Both the position numbers and the translations under genes were made by a program. DNA of 64,000 nucleotides from the NCBI GenBank assembly GCA_041678045.1, contig JBAYOV010000008.1, forward strand, positions 17,823-81,822. The letters run 5' to 3'. Numbering within the stretch: position 1 is the first letter of the stretch; every line of letters begins with the position of its first letter. Under the pieces are notes generated by a model. It saw only the letters and a program-made list of their open reading frames with translations, was not told the origin of the DNA and did not search any database. Source of the stretch: UBA2357 sp041678045. Lineage in GTDB: Bacteria > Pseudomonadota > Gammaproteobacteria > Burkholderiales > Rhodocyclaceae. This document shows positions 16,295 to 24,756 of this stretch, one piece after another.

Positions 16295-17035
16295 ATGTCC
16301 CAGAAAGTCGCACTCGTTACCGGCGCCATGGGTGGTCTCGGTACTGCAATCTGCCAGGCCCTGGCCAAAGATGGAATGAAAGTGGTCGCCAACTGCCTGC
16401 CGGGCTTTCCCCAGCGCGATGAATGGCTGGCGGCCCAGAAGGCACTCGGTTTCGAGTTCGTGCCTGCCGAAGGTGATGTTTCCGATTACGAGTCTTGCAA
16501 GGAAATGGTTGCCCGCATCGAGGCCGAAGTGGGCCCGATCGATGTGCTGGTGAACAATGCCGGCATCACCCGTGACAAGTTCTTCCCGAAGATGGAAAAG
16601 GCGCAGTGGGATGCGGTGATCAACACCAACCTGAACAGCCTGTTCAACGTGACCCACCATGTTTCGCCGAAGATGGCCGAGCGCGGCTGGGGCCGTGTCA
16701 TCAACATCTCCTCGGTGAATGGCGTGAAAGGTCAGGCCGGTCAGGCCAACTATTCCACCGCCAAGGCGGGCGTGCTCGGTTTCACCAAGGCGCTGGCCGC
16801 TGAGCTGGCCACCAAGGGGGTGACGGTGAATGCGGTTGCACCGGGCTATATCGGTACCGATATGGTCATGGCCATCCGTGACGACATCCGTCAGGGCATC
16901 ATCGACACCGTACCGATGAAGCGCCTGGGCAAACCGGAAGAGATCGGTGCGCTGTGTTCCTACCTGGCTTCCGAGATGGCCAGTTATGTCACCGGTGCCA
17001 CCATCAATATCAACGGCGGCCTGCACATGTGCTGA
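16295..17035 (+). CDS. phaB: Acetoacetyl-CoA reductase, second copy
   Basis: A second 246-residue PhaB-type reductase making (R)-3-hydroxybutyryl-CoA. It has TGAMGGLGTAI at residues 9-19, VLVNNAGITRDKFF, and the active-site YSTAKAG. It is closely similar to the first copy over the whole length but differs in the substrate-loop region (KRLGKPEEIGALCSYL against ARLGKPEEIAGLVAYL). It has its own leader with PhaR-like sites and its own terminator at 17074, so it can be expressed separately from phaC-phaB. Which copy carries most of the flux cannot be told. Confidence 0.93.
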   Translation: MSQKVALVTGAMGGLGTAICQALAKDGMKVVANCLPGFPQRDEWLAAQKALGFEFVPAEGDVSDYESCKEMVARIEAEVGPIDVLVNNAGITRDKFFPKMEKAQWDAVINTNLNSLFNVTHHVSPKMAERGWGRVINISSVNGVKGQAGQANYSTAKAGVLGFTKALAAELATKGVTVNAVAPGYIGTDMVMAIRDDIRQGIIDTVPMKRLGKPEEIGALCSYLASEMASYVTGATININGGLHMC

Positions 17036-17073
17036 TCGCCTTTCCCGTTCAGGGAAGGCATGCATGACCCATA

Positions 17074-17095
17074 CCCCGCCCCTGGCGGGGTTTTT
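17074..17095 (+). terminator. Intrinsic terminator after the second phaB
   Basis: CCCCGCC and GGCGGGG pair around CCT and are followed by five T. It ends 14 bases before the candidate phaR -10 element. Confidence 0.85.
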
Positions 17096-17108
17096 GCAAC
17101 GGTCGCGC

Positions 17109-17114
17109 TATAAT
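17109..17114 (+). promoter_or_regulatory. Candidate -10 element of phaR
   Basis: A perfect TATAAT stands 50 bases before the phaR start. The -35 region overlaps the preceding terminator and has no close match to TTGACA. An upstream terminator plus a consensus -10 makes separate transcription of phaR likely. Confidence 0.5.
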
Positions 17115-17163
17115 TCCACAAGGAGAGAGCGGCTGTTTCGTGCCGCCGAGGAGATGACAAGAC

Positions 17164-17784
17164 ATGGCCGAAAAAGCCCGCCTGATCAAGAAGTATCCCA
17201 ATCGCCGTCTGTATGACACCCGTACCAGTTCGTACATCACCCTGGCCGACGTGAAGGAGTTGGTGCTCGCACGCGACGAATTCCAGGTCGTTGATGCGAA
17301 GAGCGGGGAAGACCTGACACGCAGCATTCTGCTGCAGATCATTCTGGAAGAGGAGGCCGGCGGCGCTCCGATGTTCACCAGCGACCTGCTGTCCCACATG
17401 ATCCGTTTCTATGGCAATGCCACCCAGGGCATGATGGGCAAGTATCTGGAGAACAACATCAAGGCCTTCACCGAGATGCAGGCCAAGCTGCAGGATCAGG
17501 CGCGCTCGATCTATGGTGAAAACAGCCCGGTCAGCCAGGATTTGTGGGCACAGTTCCTGAACTTCCAGGGGCCGGCCCTGCAAAGCGTGATGGGCGCGTA
17601 CGTCGAGCAGAGCCGCAAGATGTTCGACCAGATGCAGGAAAAGATCGAGAGCCAGACGCGCAACATGTTTACTGGCTTCTCCTTCCCGGGTTACCCCCAG
17701 CAGGCCGGCGAGCGGCCGGCTGAAGGGAGCGGGTCTGCGGCATCGGCTTCGGCCCCGCAGCCGGAAGACCGCAGCAAGAAGTGA
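17164..17784 (+). CDS. phaR: Polyhydroxyalkanoate synthesis repressor PhaR
   Basis: DNA-binding repressor that also binds PHB; it represses phasin and other PHB genes until polymer is present. The conserved N-terminal DNA-binding domain is clear: IKKYPNRRLYDTRTSSYITL at residues 8-27. The central PHB-associated region follows (MFTSDLLSHMIRFYG, then a glutamine-rich helix with SRKMFDQMQEKIESQ). The C-terminal 30 residues are low-complexity and polar. Length is 206 residues. No phasin gene lies next to it in this window. TGC-rich repeats before the second phaB are plausible targets. Confidence 0.95.
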   Translation: MAEKARLIKKYPNRRLYDTRTSSYITLADVKELVLARDEFQVVDAKSGEDLTRSILLQIILEEEAGGAPMFTSDLLSHMIRFYGNATQGMMGKYLENNIKAFTEMQAKLQDQARSIYGENSPVSQDLWAQFLNFQGPALQSVMGAYVEQSRKMFDQMQEKIESQTRNMFTGFSFPGYPQQAGERPAEGSGSAASASAPQPEDRSKK

Positions 17785-17812
17785 GTCCCCAGCCCCGGAT
17801 CGGGCAGGGCGT

Positions 17813-18772
17813 TCAGCGCCAGCCCTGTCTGGCCTGATGCGCCTGAAGAATTTCCTCCCGTATCAGACGGTAGTGCTCGAAGCGGCGTGGGTCGATCAGA
17901 CCCTGCGCCAGCGCTTCGTTCAGGGCGCATCCCGGCTCGGCCTGATGCTGGCAGTTGCGAAAACGGCAACCGCCGTTGAACGGGCGAAACTCGGGAAAGT
18001 GCTCGACCAGGGCTTCCGGGTCGACATGGGCCAGTCCAAAGGCCTGCAGGCCCGGACTGTCGATCAGCCACCCGCTTTCCGGCAGGGTGTATAACCGTGC
18101 GAAGGTGGTGGTGTGCTTGCCGCTGTCGAGCGCAGCAGAAATTTCGCGTGTGGCCGCACCGGCCTCCGGGATCAGGGCATTGGTGAGGGTCGATTTCCCC
18201 ATGCCCGATTGTCCGACCAGAATGCTGCGTCTGCCCGCCAGGTGGGCCCGCAATGCGCTGGTGTCCTGCAGGGCACTGACCTCCAGCACCGGGTAGCCCA
18301 GTTGCTCGAAGACGGCCAGCCGTGCTCTGGCCTTGTCCAGCCCGCTCTTCAGGTCGGCCTTGTTGAGCACGATCAGCGCCTGCATGCGCTCGCTCTCGGC
18401 TGCGACCGTGCAGCGCGAGATCAACAGGTCAGAGAAGCCCGGCTCGGTAGCCACCACGATGACGATCTGGTCGAGGTTGGCGGCAATCAGTTTCTGCCGG
18501 AAGGCATCGGAGCGCCATAGCAGGTTCTGCCGGGGGTGGAGGGCGTTGATCACGCCCTGGCCGTCTGCGGTGATGGCAATGTCGACTTCATCGCCACATG
18601 CATAGGGGCTCTTTTTGCCGCGCGGGTAGCAGGTCAGGCGGCTGTTGTCCGTGTCGTCGCCGGCATCGAGCCGGACGACCTCATACTGACGGCCGAAAGC
18701 GGCCACCACGCGGCCGTGCAACGAAGTGTTCACGGCGCTGCGTGACCGTGAGGCGCTGTTGGATTGAGTCAC
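17813..18772 (-). CDS. rsgA: Small ribosomal subunit biogenesis GTPase RsgA
   Basis: Circularly permuted GTPase that assists late 30S maturation. An N-terminal OB fold comes first. The permuted G motifs follow in the order IVLNKADL (G4), GQSGMGKST (G1), then IDSPG (G3). A C-terminal zinc motif has cysteines and histidine in CRFRNCQHQAEPGC. Length is 319 residues. The start overlaps by four bases (ATGA) the stop of the small cytochrome-like gene upstream on the same strand, so the two are translationally linked, an unusual pairing. Confidence 0.94.
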   Translation of the reverse strand: MTQSNSASRSRSAVNTSLHGRVVAAFGRQYEVVRLDAGDDTDNSRLTCYPRGKKSPYACGDEVDIAITADGQGVINALHPRQNLLWRSDAFRQKLIAANLDQIVIVVATEPGFSDLLISRCTVAAESERMQALIVLNKADLKSGLDKARARLAVFEQLGYPVLEVSALQDTSALRAHLAGRRSILVGQSGMGKSTLTNALIPEAGAATREISAALDSGKHTTTFARLYTLPESGWLIDSPGLQAFGLAHVDPEALVEHFPEFRPFNGGCRFRNCQHQAEPGCALNEALAQGLIDPRRFEHYRLIREEILQAHQARQGWR

Positions 18773-19149
18773 TCGAAGCGGTAGAAGTGTTTGTTGAGAA
18801 AACCGGCGATGTGGTATTCATCTTCCGGAAACAGGTCGAGATTGAGCATTGCAGTGCAGGCCGTGAGCTGTTGCTGCAGGCTGTCCGGGCTGCTCACGCG
18901 CCGGTCGCTGCGCGTGTAGATGTCCGAGCCGCCTTCACCGCCGAAGTTTCGGCCATGGCATTCGACGCACATCTCGCCGTGCATGCGCTCTCCCTCGAAG
19001 TGATCGGCATCGGGGAAGGGGTCGGATTTCGGATCGGCATGTGCCGCACCGGCCAGACAGAGCGCCAGCAGCGAGGCGCCGATGAGACGGACGCCGGCGC
19101 GTGAGTGGAGCCGGGGTTGTGACGTGAGCGGATGGTTTTTTTCGTACAT
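18769..19149 (-). CDS. Small cytochrome-c-like periplasmic protein
   Basis: A 126-residue precursor with an N-terminal signal (RLIGASLLALCLAGAAHA, cleaved after AHA) and one haem-attachment motif CVECH near residue 61. This indicates a c-type cytochrome exported to the periplasm. FPEDEYHIAGFLNKHFYRF at the C-terminus holds no obvious methionine in a standard class I ligand position, so the second axial ligand is uncertain. AGGAGGAG lies nine bases before the ATG at 19149. The gene overlaps rsgA. The specific electron-transfer partner is unknown. Confidence 0.8.
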   Translation of the reverse strand: MYEKNHPLTSQPRLHSRAGVRLIGASLLALCLAGAAHADPKSDPFPDADHFEGERMHGEMCVECHGRNFGGEGGSDIYTRSDRRVSSPDSLQQQLTACTAMLNLDLFPEDEYHIAGFLNKHFYRFE

Positions 19150-19249
19150 GATGTGCTCTCCTCCTTGGGGTGGGCAACAAGCTGGTGATGGCGCACCGTG
19201 TTTGTGACAAAATCACGGCCTGTTGGGTTTCAAACATCGGCAAGGGATT

Positions 19250-19801
19250 ATGGCACAGGACAAGAACCACCTCATTTGGCTGGACATGGAGATGACCGGC
19301 CTGGAGCCCGACCACGACCGGATTCTGGAAATCGCGGTGGTGATCACGGACGGCAACCTGCAGACGGTGGCCGAGGCCCCGGTGATTGCAGTGCATCAGC
19401 CCGATGCGGTGCTGGAGGCGATGGACGACTGGAACAAGAACACCCACGGGCAGTCCGGTCTGATCGAACGGGTGCGCAACTCGGGTGTGAGCGAGGCGCA
19501 GGCCGAGGCGCAGATGCTGGCCTTCATCCAGCAGTATGTGCCGGAGCGCGCATCGCCGATGTGCGGTAATTCGGTGTGTCAGGACCGCCGCTTCATGGCA
19601 CGCTACATGCCGCAACTGGAGGCCTGGTTTCATTACCGCAACCTGGATGTCTCCACCCTCAAGGAGTTGGCCCGTCGCTGGCGGCCCGAAGTGTATGGCA
19701 GCCTGAAGAAACTCGGCAAGCACGAGGCGCTGTCGGATATTTACGAATCGATCAACGAGTTGCAGCACTATCGTGAGCACTTCCTCCGGCTCGATGCTTG
19801 A
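19250..19801 (+). CDS. orn: Oligoribonuclease
   Basis: 3'-to-5' exonuclease of the DEDDh class that degrades the shortest RNA fragments, including pGpG from cyclic di-GMP turnover. The first catalytic pair Asp12 and Glu14 is in IWLDMEMTGL. The last motif with the active-site histidine and aspartate is in KLGKHEALSDIYESI. Length is 183 residues, normal for Orn. The ATG at 19250 gives the family N-terminus. Its stop overlaps the start of a 49-codon membrane ORF by eight bases. Confidence 0.96.
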   Translation: MAQDKNHLIWLDMEMTGLEPDHDRILEIAVVITDGNLQTVAEAPVIAVHQPDAVLEAMDDWNKNTHGQSGLIERVRNSGVSEAQAEAQMLAFIQQYVPERASPMCGNSVCQDRRFMARYMPQLEAWFHYRNLDVSTLKELARRWRPEVYGSLKKLGKHEALSDIYESINELQHYREHFLRLDA

Positions 19802-19943
19802 GCGCCTGCGCCGCCTGATGCGCTGGGTGCAGGTGCGACGGCGGCGCATCCTGATCGTGCTGGGGATCATCGTGTTCTTTTATCTGCTGGGGCGTTTCAC
19901 CTCGCCGAGCAGCATTCCGAACACCTGCCTGATCTACGGCTGA
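19794..19943 (+). CDS. Small basic membrane protein downstream of orn, 49 residues
   Basis: An ORF starting at the ATG inside the last codons of orn encodes MLERLRRLMRWVQVRRRRIL, then IVLGIIVFFYLLGRF and a polar tail ending CLIYG. It reads as a strongly basic cytoplasmic N-terminus and one membrane helix, a type II or tail-anchored topology. The eight-base overlap with orn suggests coupled translation. The hydrophobic segment is flanked by arginines as in real membrane proteins, which argues against chance. No family is recognised. Its end overlaps the convergent pgi stop by ten bases. Confidence 0.55.
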   Translation: MLERLRRLMRWVQVRRRRILIVLGIIVFFYLLGRFTSPSSIPNTCLIYG

Positions 19944-21619
19944 GCCCGTTTGCGTTGCTGCTCCCGCAGTCGTGCCACCCAGGCCAGTTGTGCCAGGGTG
20001 CTTTCGTCATGGCGGGCGGTCTCGCCCCTCTCCAGGGCACGCGCCATGTCCTTGCCCAGTTCGACCCCGAACTGGTCAAAGCTGTTGATGCCCCAGACCC
20101 AGCCCTGCACGAACACCTTGTGTTCGTAAAACGCCAGCAACTGACCCAGGGAGCGGGGGCTGAGCGAATCCATCAGCAGCAGGCTGCTTGGCTGGTTGCC
20201 GTCGCACACCAGATGGGGGGCCAGCCGCTCGATGTCCTGCCCGTCAAGCCCCTGCCGGGCGAGCAGGATACGCGCCTCGTCCAGACTGCGTCCGTGCATC
20301 AGCGCGGCAGACTGGGCAAGGGCGTTGTTGATCAGAACGTTCTGACGTGGATCCCCTTCGTGGCCGACCGGCACGATGAAGTCCAGCGCGCAGCGCCGCG
20401 TGCCCTGAAAGAATAACTGATGAAAGGCATGCTGGCCCACCGGTTCGGCTCCGCCCCACACGATGGGAGCGGTGGGAACAGCCGTGCGGCTGCCGTCACG
20501 CAGGCAGTGCTTGCCATTGCTTTCCATCTCGAGTTGCTGCAGCCAGGCGGGCAGGCTGCGCAGGCCGTGCGCATAAGGCAGCACCGCCAGGTTTTCGATG
20601 TCGAGGAAGTCCGTGTTCCAGAGCCCGGCGAGGGCCGCCAGTACCGGCAGATTGCGCGCCAGCGGGGTGTGCTGGAGGTGCTGGTCCATGGTGCGGGCAC
20701 CGGCCAGCAAATCGTCGAAGGCTTGTGGGCCGATGGCGATCAGTGCGGGCAGTCCAATCGTCGACCACAGGGAATAGCGTCCGCCCACCCATTCCGGGAG
20801 CGCGAAAATGTGCTCGCCGGCGATGCCGAACGCGGCTGCTGCCGCCGTGGCATTGCTCACTGCCGCAAAGTGTGCGCCCAGATCGCAGGCATCGCCCAGT
20901 CCGGCCTGCAGCCACTGCCGGGCGGCCCGCGCATTGGCCAGGGTTTCGGCGGTGCTGAAGCTCTTGGATGAGACGATGAACAAGGTGGTGGCCGGATCGG
21001 CGTCGAGCAGATGCTGATCCAGGTCGCGCGGGTCGATGTTGGCGACGAAGCGGACATCGAAGGCGGGCTCGGGGCCCTGGTTGAGCAGGGCCTCGCTGAC
21101 CAGGCGCGGCCCCAGGTCCGAGCCGCCGATGCCCAGGTTGATGACTCGGTCGATGGGTTTTTCGCGACTCCCCGGGTGCTGGCCGGCACGGATGCGCTGT
21201 GCGAAGGCCTGGCAGCGTGCCCAGGTGGCGGACAGGTGCTCACGCTCGTCGGCAGGCGGGGGGGTACCGTTGCGCAAGGCCATGTGCAGGGCGGCCCGGC
21301 CTTCGGTGAAATTCACCCGCTCCCCGTCGAACAGGCTGCGCAGGCCCTCAGGCACCCCGCAAGCCTGTGCCAGTGCGATCAGGGCGTGCAGGGCTGCGCT
21401 GTCCATGTGCTGGCGCGAGAGGTCGAGCGCCAGTGTGCAGTCCCCGGCATGTTCGGCATGGGATGCGTCCCCGGTCTGCAGGGTGAAGCACAGTTGCTGA
21501 CTGCGACCGGGCTCGATGGACGGAAGGTGTGCAAGTGGGGTCCGGGCGAGGCGCGCTGCATGGGTGCGCAGCGTGGACCACTCTGCCCGTTGCGAGGGGG
21601 GGGTGAAGGTTTCAGTCAC
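19934..21619 (-). CDS. pgi: Glucose-6-phosphate isomerase
   Basis: Interconverts glucose-6-phosphate and fructose-6-phosphate. Conserved PGI segments are visible: VINLGIGGSDLGPRL near residue 130, FIVSSKSFSTAETL, and QLEMESNGK near residue 350. The C-terminal signature FYEHKVFVQGWVWGINSFDQ is also present. The GTG at 21619, giving VTETFTPPSQ, overlaps the stop of the upstream glycosyltransferase by eight bases and gives 561 residues. An in-frame ATG at 21661 would lie deeper in that gene. Neither start has a good ribosome-binding site, which is consistent with coupling. Confidence 0.93.
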   Translation of the reverse strand: MTETFTPPSQRAEWSTLRTHAARLARTPLAHLPSIEPGRSQQLCFTLQTGDASHAEHAGDCTLALDLSRQHMDSAALHALIALAQACGVPEGLRSLFDGERVNFTEGRAALHMALRNGTPPPADEREHLSATWARCQAFAQRIRAGQHPGSREKPIDRVINLGIGGSDLGPRLVSEALLNQGPEPAFDVRFVANIDPRDLDQHLLDADPATTLFIVSSKSFSTAETLANARAARQWLQAGLGDACDLGAHFAAVSNATAAAAAFGIAGEHIFALPEWVGGRYSLWSTIGLPALIAIGPQAFDDLLAGARTMDQHLQHTPLARNLPVLAALAGLWNTDFLDIENLAVLPYAHGLRSLPAWLQQLEMESNGKHCLRDGSRTAVPTAPIVWGGAEPVGQHAFHQLFFQGTRRCALDFIVPVGHEGDPRQNVLINNALAQSAALMHGRSLDEARILLARQGLDGQDIERLAPHLVCDGNQPSSLLLMDSLSPRSLGQLLAFYEHKVFVQGWVWGINSFDQFGVELGKDMARALERGETARHDESTLAQLAWVARLREQQRKRAQP

Positions 21620-23270
21620 GTCGGTATAGCCGGAATACTTCCAGTCGTTTGCCGCCACCATGCCGGTCTTCCCAAATTTGCTGCCATTGCCAGAGTGGCT
21701 GGATGTTCATCGGAAAATCGTCTTCACGCACCAGCAGGAAACGGCAGCTGGTTTCGTTGTCGTCCACGCTGTGCGTGCGGATGCCGGCGAAGTAGTCGAA
21801 TGCCGCACGGTGGCTGTTGCCCAGGTTCATCGCGGCCACGCAGCCGGAAGATTCGCCCGCCAGCGCAATCGACAGCGACTCGGCCAGTGGCCGGTAATTT
21901 CGGTCGTGGTCGAACCATGGCATCAGCAGCGTGACTGTCAGGCACCATAACATGGTCATGCCCATGGCCCAATTCACCGGGCCACGGTCGGGCGTGCGGG
22001 GCAGGCGGATCACCAGTGCCAGCCACACAGCGCAGAGCAGCAGGCCGATGAGGGCCTGCAGGCCCGCGTTGCCGGGGACGAAATCGGGGGCGCTGCGCGC
22101 GAGGCTGCGTGCCAGACCGGGGGGCCAGGCGATCACCTGGGCGCTCCAGGCAAGCCACACCAGTATCCCGAACACCGAGAAGGTCATGACCGCAAACCAG
22201 TCGAAGGCATTCGCCGCTCCGCGCCGCAGGCTGGGCACGCCTGCGGCGGCGAGCAGGGCCAGCGGTGCGATGAGTGGCAGCATCCACTCAGGTTTGAACA
22301 CGCCCATTGCGAGCATGCCGGCCAGGGCCAGCAGGAAGGCTGCGAGCGGGAGGAGGATCGACTGTGTGCCCCTCTGCTTGCGGGCGCGCCACAGGGTCCA
22401 GAGGGCAATGGGCCACAGGGGCCACAAGGACCATCCGGTCTGGCCAAGCACTGCAGGCAGGGCCTCGATGCGTGCGACTTCACGCATGAAGCCGACCCAT
22501 TGTTCGTCCCACCACAGGGTCAGCAACTCGGGAGCAAGATGACTCAGGGTCACCGGCCACAGGCTGCTCAGACCCAGCGCCAGGCTGAGCCCGAGAATCA
22601 GCCCGCCGCTGGCGCGCGGGTCCCGACACTCCGGGCAGGCGACTGCGCAGACCAGAAACAGGGGCAGGGTGATCAGCAGGCCAAACGGGCCGGCTGCCAG
22701 AAAGGCCAGGCTGGCGCCGCATGCGGCCTGCAGGCCGCCCTTCACCGGGGCGGTCGGTACCCGGGCCAGCCCCGCCAGGCACATGGCCTGCATGGCCATC
22801 AGAGCAACCATCGGCTGTGCTTCATGCACATGGATGACCAGGCCCAGGGTGCCCAGCGTGAGCAGGGCGGCTGCAACCCGGGTGTGGCGGCCGTTCAGCC
22901 GGGTGGAGGCGCGGGTCAGCCAGAAGACGGTGAGGGCGGCAAACAGCGCCGTGGCCAGCCGTGCCGCATCGTGGACCGGGAGAAGCCAGCCGGTGAGCAG
23001 CACCAGCAGGGCGCTGACCCAGTAGTACAGCGGGGGGAACAGCGAGGCAGGCTCGCCCGCCAGATGCGGGAACAGCAGGGGCTCGCCATTGAGCATGCCC
23101 TGCACGATCGCAATGTGACGCACATCGTCACCGCGCCAGGGCTCATGCCCGATCAGTCCGGGCAGCAGATACAGTGCGGCGAGCAGGGCCAGCCCTGCCC
23201 CGCCGGACAGCAGGTGCCAGGGGAAGGTGCTTGAAGGTGGTGGGGGCGGGCTGCTCATGTGTGCTGCCAT
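21612..23270 (-). CDS. GT39-type (ArnT-like) membrane glycosyltransferase
   Basis: A polytopic membrane protein of the ArnT/PMT superfamily, which moves a sugar from a polyprenyl-phosphate donor to lipid A, protein or another envelope acceptor. After the first membrane helix comes a loop with EPWRGDDVRH, matching the acidic catalytic loop of the family. PPLYYWVSALLV and about ten more hydrophobic segments follow. A soluble C-terminal part of about 90 residues ends the protein. The start at 23270 is chosen because an ATG at 23306 would lie against the rpmE terminator; an ATG at 23258 is equally possible. Donor and acceptor cannot be predicted. Confidence 0.8.
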   Translation of the reverse strand: MAAHMSSPPPPPSSTFPWHLLSGGAGLALLAALYLLPGLIGHEPWRGDDVRHIAIVQGMLNGEPLLFPHLAGEPASLFPPLYYWVSALLVLLTGWLLPVHDAARLATALFAALTVFWLTRASTRLNGRHTRVAAALLTLGTLGLVIHVHEAQPMVALMAMQAMCLAGLARVPTAPVKGGLQAACGASLAFLAAGPFGLLITLPLFLVCAVACPECRDPRASGGLILGLSLALGLSSLWPVTLSHLAPELLTLWWDEQWVGFMREVARIEALPAVLGQTGWSLWPLWPIALWTLWRARKQRGTQSILLPLAAFLLALAGMLAMGVFKPEWMLPLIAPLALLAAAGVPSLRRGAANAFDWFAVMTFSVFGILVWLAWSAQVIAWPPGLARSLARSAPDFVPGNAGLQALIGLLLCAVWLALVIRLPRTPDRGPVNWAMGMTMLWCLTVTLLMPWFDHDRNYRPLAESLSIALAGESSGCVAAMNLGNSHRAAFDYFAGIRTHSVDDNETSCRFLLVREDDFPMNIQPLWQWQQIWEDRHGGGKRLEVFRLYRRD

Positions 23271-23307
23271 TTGCCTGCCGGCGGTTGGGGCGCTTGGATG
23301 ATGCAAT

Positions 23308-23334
23308 AAAAAGGGCAGCCCGGGCTGCCCTTTT
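23308..23334 (-). terminator. Intrinsic terminator of rpmE
   Basis: GGGCAGCCC and GGGCTGCCC form a nine-base stem with little or no loop. It is followed on the minus strand by five T and more A/T. It starts about 20 bases after the rpmE stop codon; A-rich sequence on the other side makes it partly bidirectional. Confidence 0.8.
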
Positions 23335-23354
23335 CAGACTGCGACGACGGTGGC

Positions 23355-23573
23355 TCAGCCCAGACGCTGCACGTTGCCGTATTTCTGGCGGAAGCGCTCG
23401 ACACGGCCGGCGGTATCGACGATCTTCTGCTTGCCAGTATAGAACGGGTGGCACTCCGAGCAGACTTCCACATGGTAGCTGGGCTTGCCCATGGTGGAGC
23501 GGGTGGTGAAGGTGTTGCCGCAGGAGCAGGTGACCTGCACGTCGGCGTAGTTGGGATGGGTATCCGCTTTCAT
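23355..23573 (-). CDS. rpmE: 50S ribosomal protein L31 (zinc-binding form)
   Basis: A 72-residue protein of the large ribosomal subunit. Paired cysteines in TCSCGNTF and VCSECHPFYTGKQ are the zinc-binding C+ type of L31, as opposed to the zinc-free paralogue made in zinc shortage. AAGGA precedes the ATG. It is a single-gene unit with its own terminator. Confidence 0.97.
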   Translation of the reverse strand: MKADTHPNYADVQVTCSCGNTFTTRSTMGKPSYHVEVCSECHPFYTGKQKIVDTAGRVERFRQKYGNVQRLG

Positions 23574-23799
23574 CTGGCGTCCTTGGTATCAGGCGGGTGG
23601 TGAATGTGGCCACCCTGGGTAAACAAACAAGGGCGGGATTATCGGCCAAAGCACGCATGAACGCAAGAACGAAAACTCGGCGGAAGACGGGCGGCAGGCA
23701 GGGCAGGGGGAGGATGGGGGGAGGTGTCGCGCGTGGTGAGCGTATGCCCTTTTGCCCGGGCTGCCGGGTAGAATCCGGGGCTTTGCCCAGAGGCTTGCC

Positions 23800-24756
23800 G
23801 TGCGTCTGATTCTCGCACCGATGGAAGGTGTGGCCGATTTTGCCCTGCGTGAGGTGCTGACCCGCATCGGGGGTTACGATATGGCCGTGTCCGAGTTCGT
23901 CCGCGTGTCCGGCACGGTGCTGCCGTTGAAGACCTATGAGCGGATCAGCCCCGAACTTGCCCAGCAGGGCCGGACTGCGGCCGGCACTCCGGTGGTGGTG
24001 CAATTGCTGGGCAGCGACCCCGGGCTGATGGCCGAGAATGCGGCTCGTCTGGCGCTGCTCGCGCCGCACGGTGTGGATCTCAACTTCGGTTGCCCGGCCA
24101 GGGTGGTGAATCGCCACGGTGGAGGGGCGATGCTGCTCGATCGTCCCGAACTCCTGAACCGGCTGGCTTGTGCAGTGCGTGCAGCGGTGCCGCGCGACAT
24201 TCCGGTGAGCGCCAAGATGCGCCTGGGCGTCAGCGACCCTTCGCAGGCTGTCGAGTGCGCGCAGGCACTGGCGGAAGGCGGCGTGGCCGGTATCGTGGTG
24301 CATGCGCGCACCCGCGATCAGGGGTATCGTGCTCCGGCGCATTGGGAGTGGGTGGCGCGCATCGATGACGGCGTGGCGGTGCCGGTGGTGGCCAACGGCG
24401 AAGTCTGGAGTGTGGCGGACTGGCAGCGTTGTCGCGCGGTCAGCGGCGTGCAGGATGTGATGCTGGGGCGTGGCGCCGTCTCCGACCCCTGGCTGGCGTT
24501 GCGTATTCGGGGGCAGCATGATCCTGGCCCGAGCCCTGCCGACTGGCTGCACCTGCGCCCGCATGTTGCCTTGTACTGGCGGGCGGTGCAGGCCCGCGCT
24601 GCACCGGTGCATGCGTGTGGCCGGCTGAAGCTGTGGTTGAACATGCTTCGGCGTCACTGGCAGGAAGCAGACGTCCTGTTCCTCGCCGTCAGGCCATTGA
24701 CCGATGCGCCGACCATGACGGCTGTGCTGGCTGCGCATGGGGTGGTGACGGAATGA
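23800..24756 (+). CDS. dusC: tRNA-dihydrouridine(16) synthase
   Basis: FMN enzyme reducing uridine to dihydrouridine in the tRNA D-loop. LAPMEGVADF opens the protein. The catalytic cysteine is Cys98 in NFGCPAR, followed by VNRHGGGAMLL. FMN contacts are in SAKMRLG and VVANGEV. The GTG at 23800 gives 318 residues and Cys98, matching E. coli DusC numbering, and AGAGG lies just before it. A TTG at 23752 would add residues unlike the family. Assignment to DusC rather than DusA or DusB rests on length and on the RVVNRHGGGAML block. Confidence 0.9.
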   Translation: MRLILAPMEGVADFALREVLTRIGGYDMAVSEFVRVSGTVLPLKTYERISPELAQQGRTAAGTPVVVQLLGSDPGLMAENAARLALLAPHGVDLNFGCPARVVNRHGGGAMLLDRPELLNRLACAVRAAVPRDIPVSAKMRLGVSDPSQAVECAQALAEGGVAGIVVHARTRDQGYRAPAHWEWVARIDDGVAVPVVANGEVWSVADWQRCRAVSGVQDVMLGRGAVSDPWLALRIRGQHDPGPSPADWLHLRPHVALYWRAVQARAAPVHACGRLKLWLNMLRRHWQEADVLFLAVRPLTDAPTMTAVLAAHGVVTE

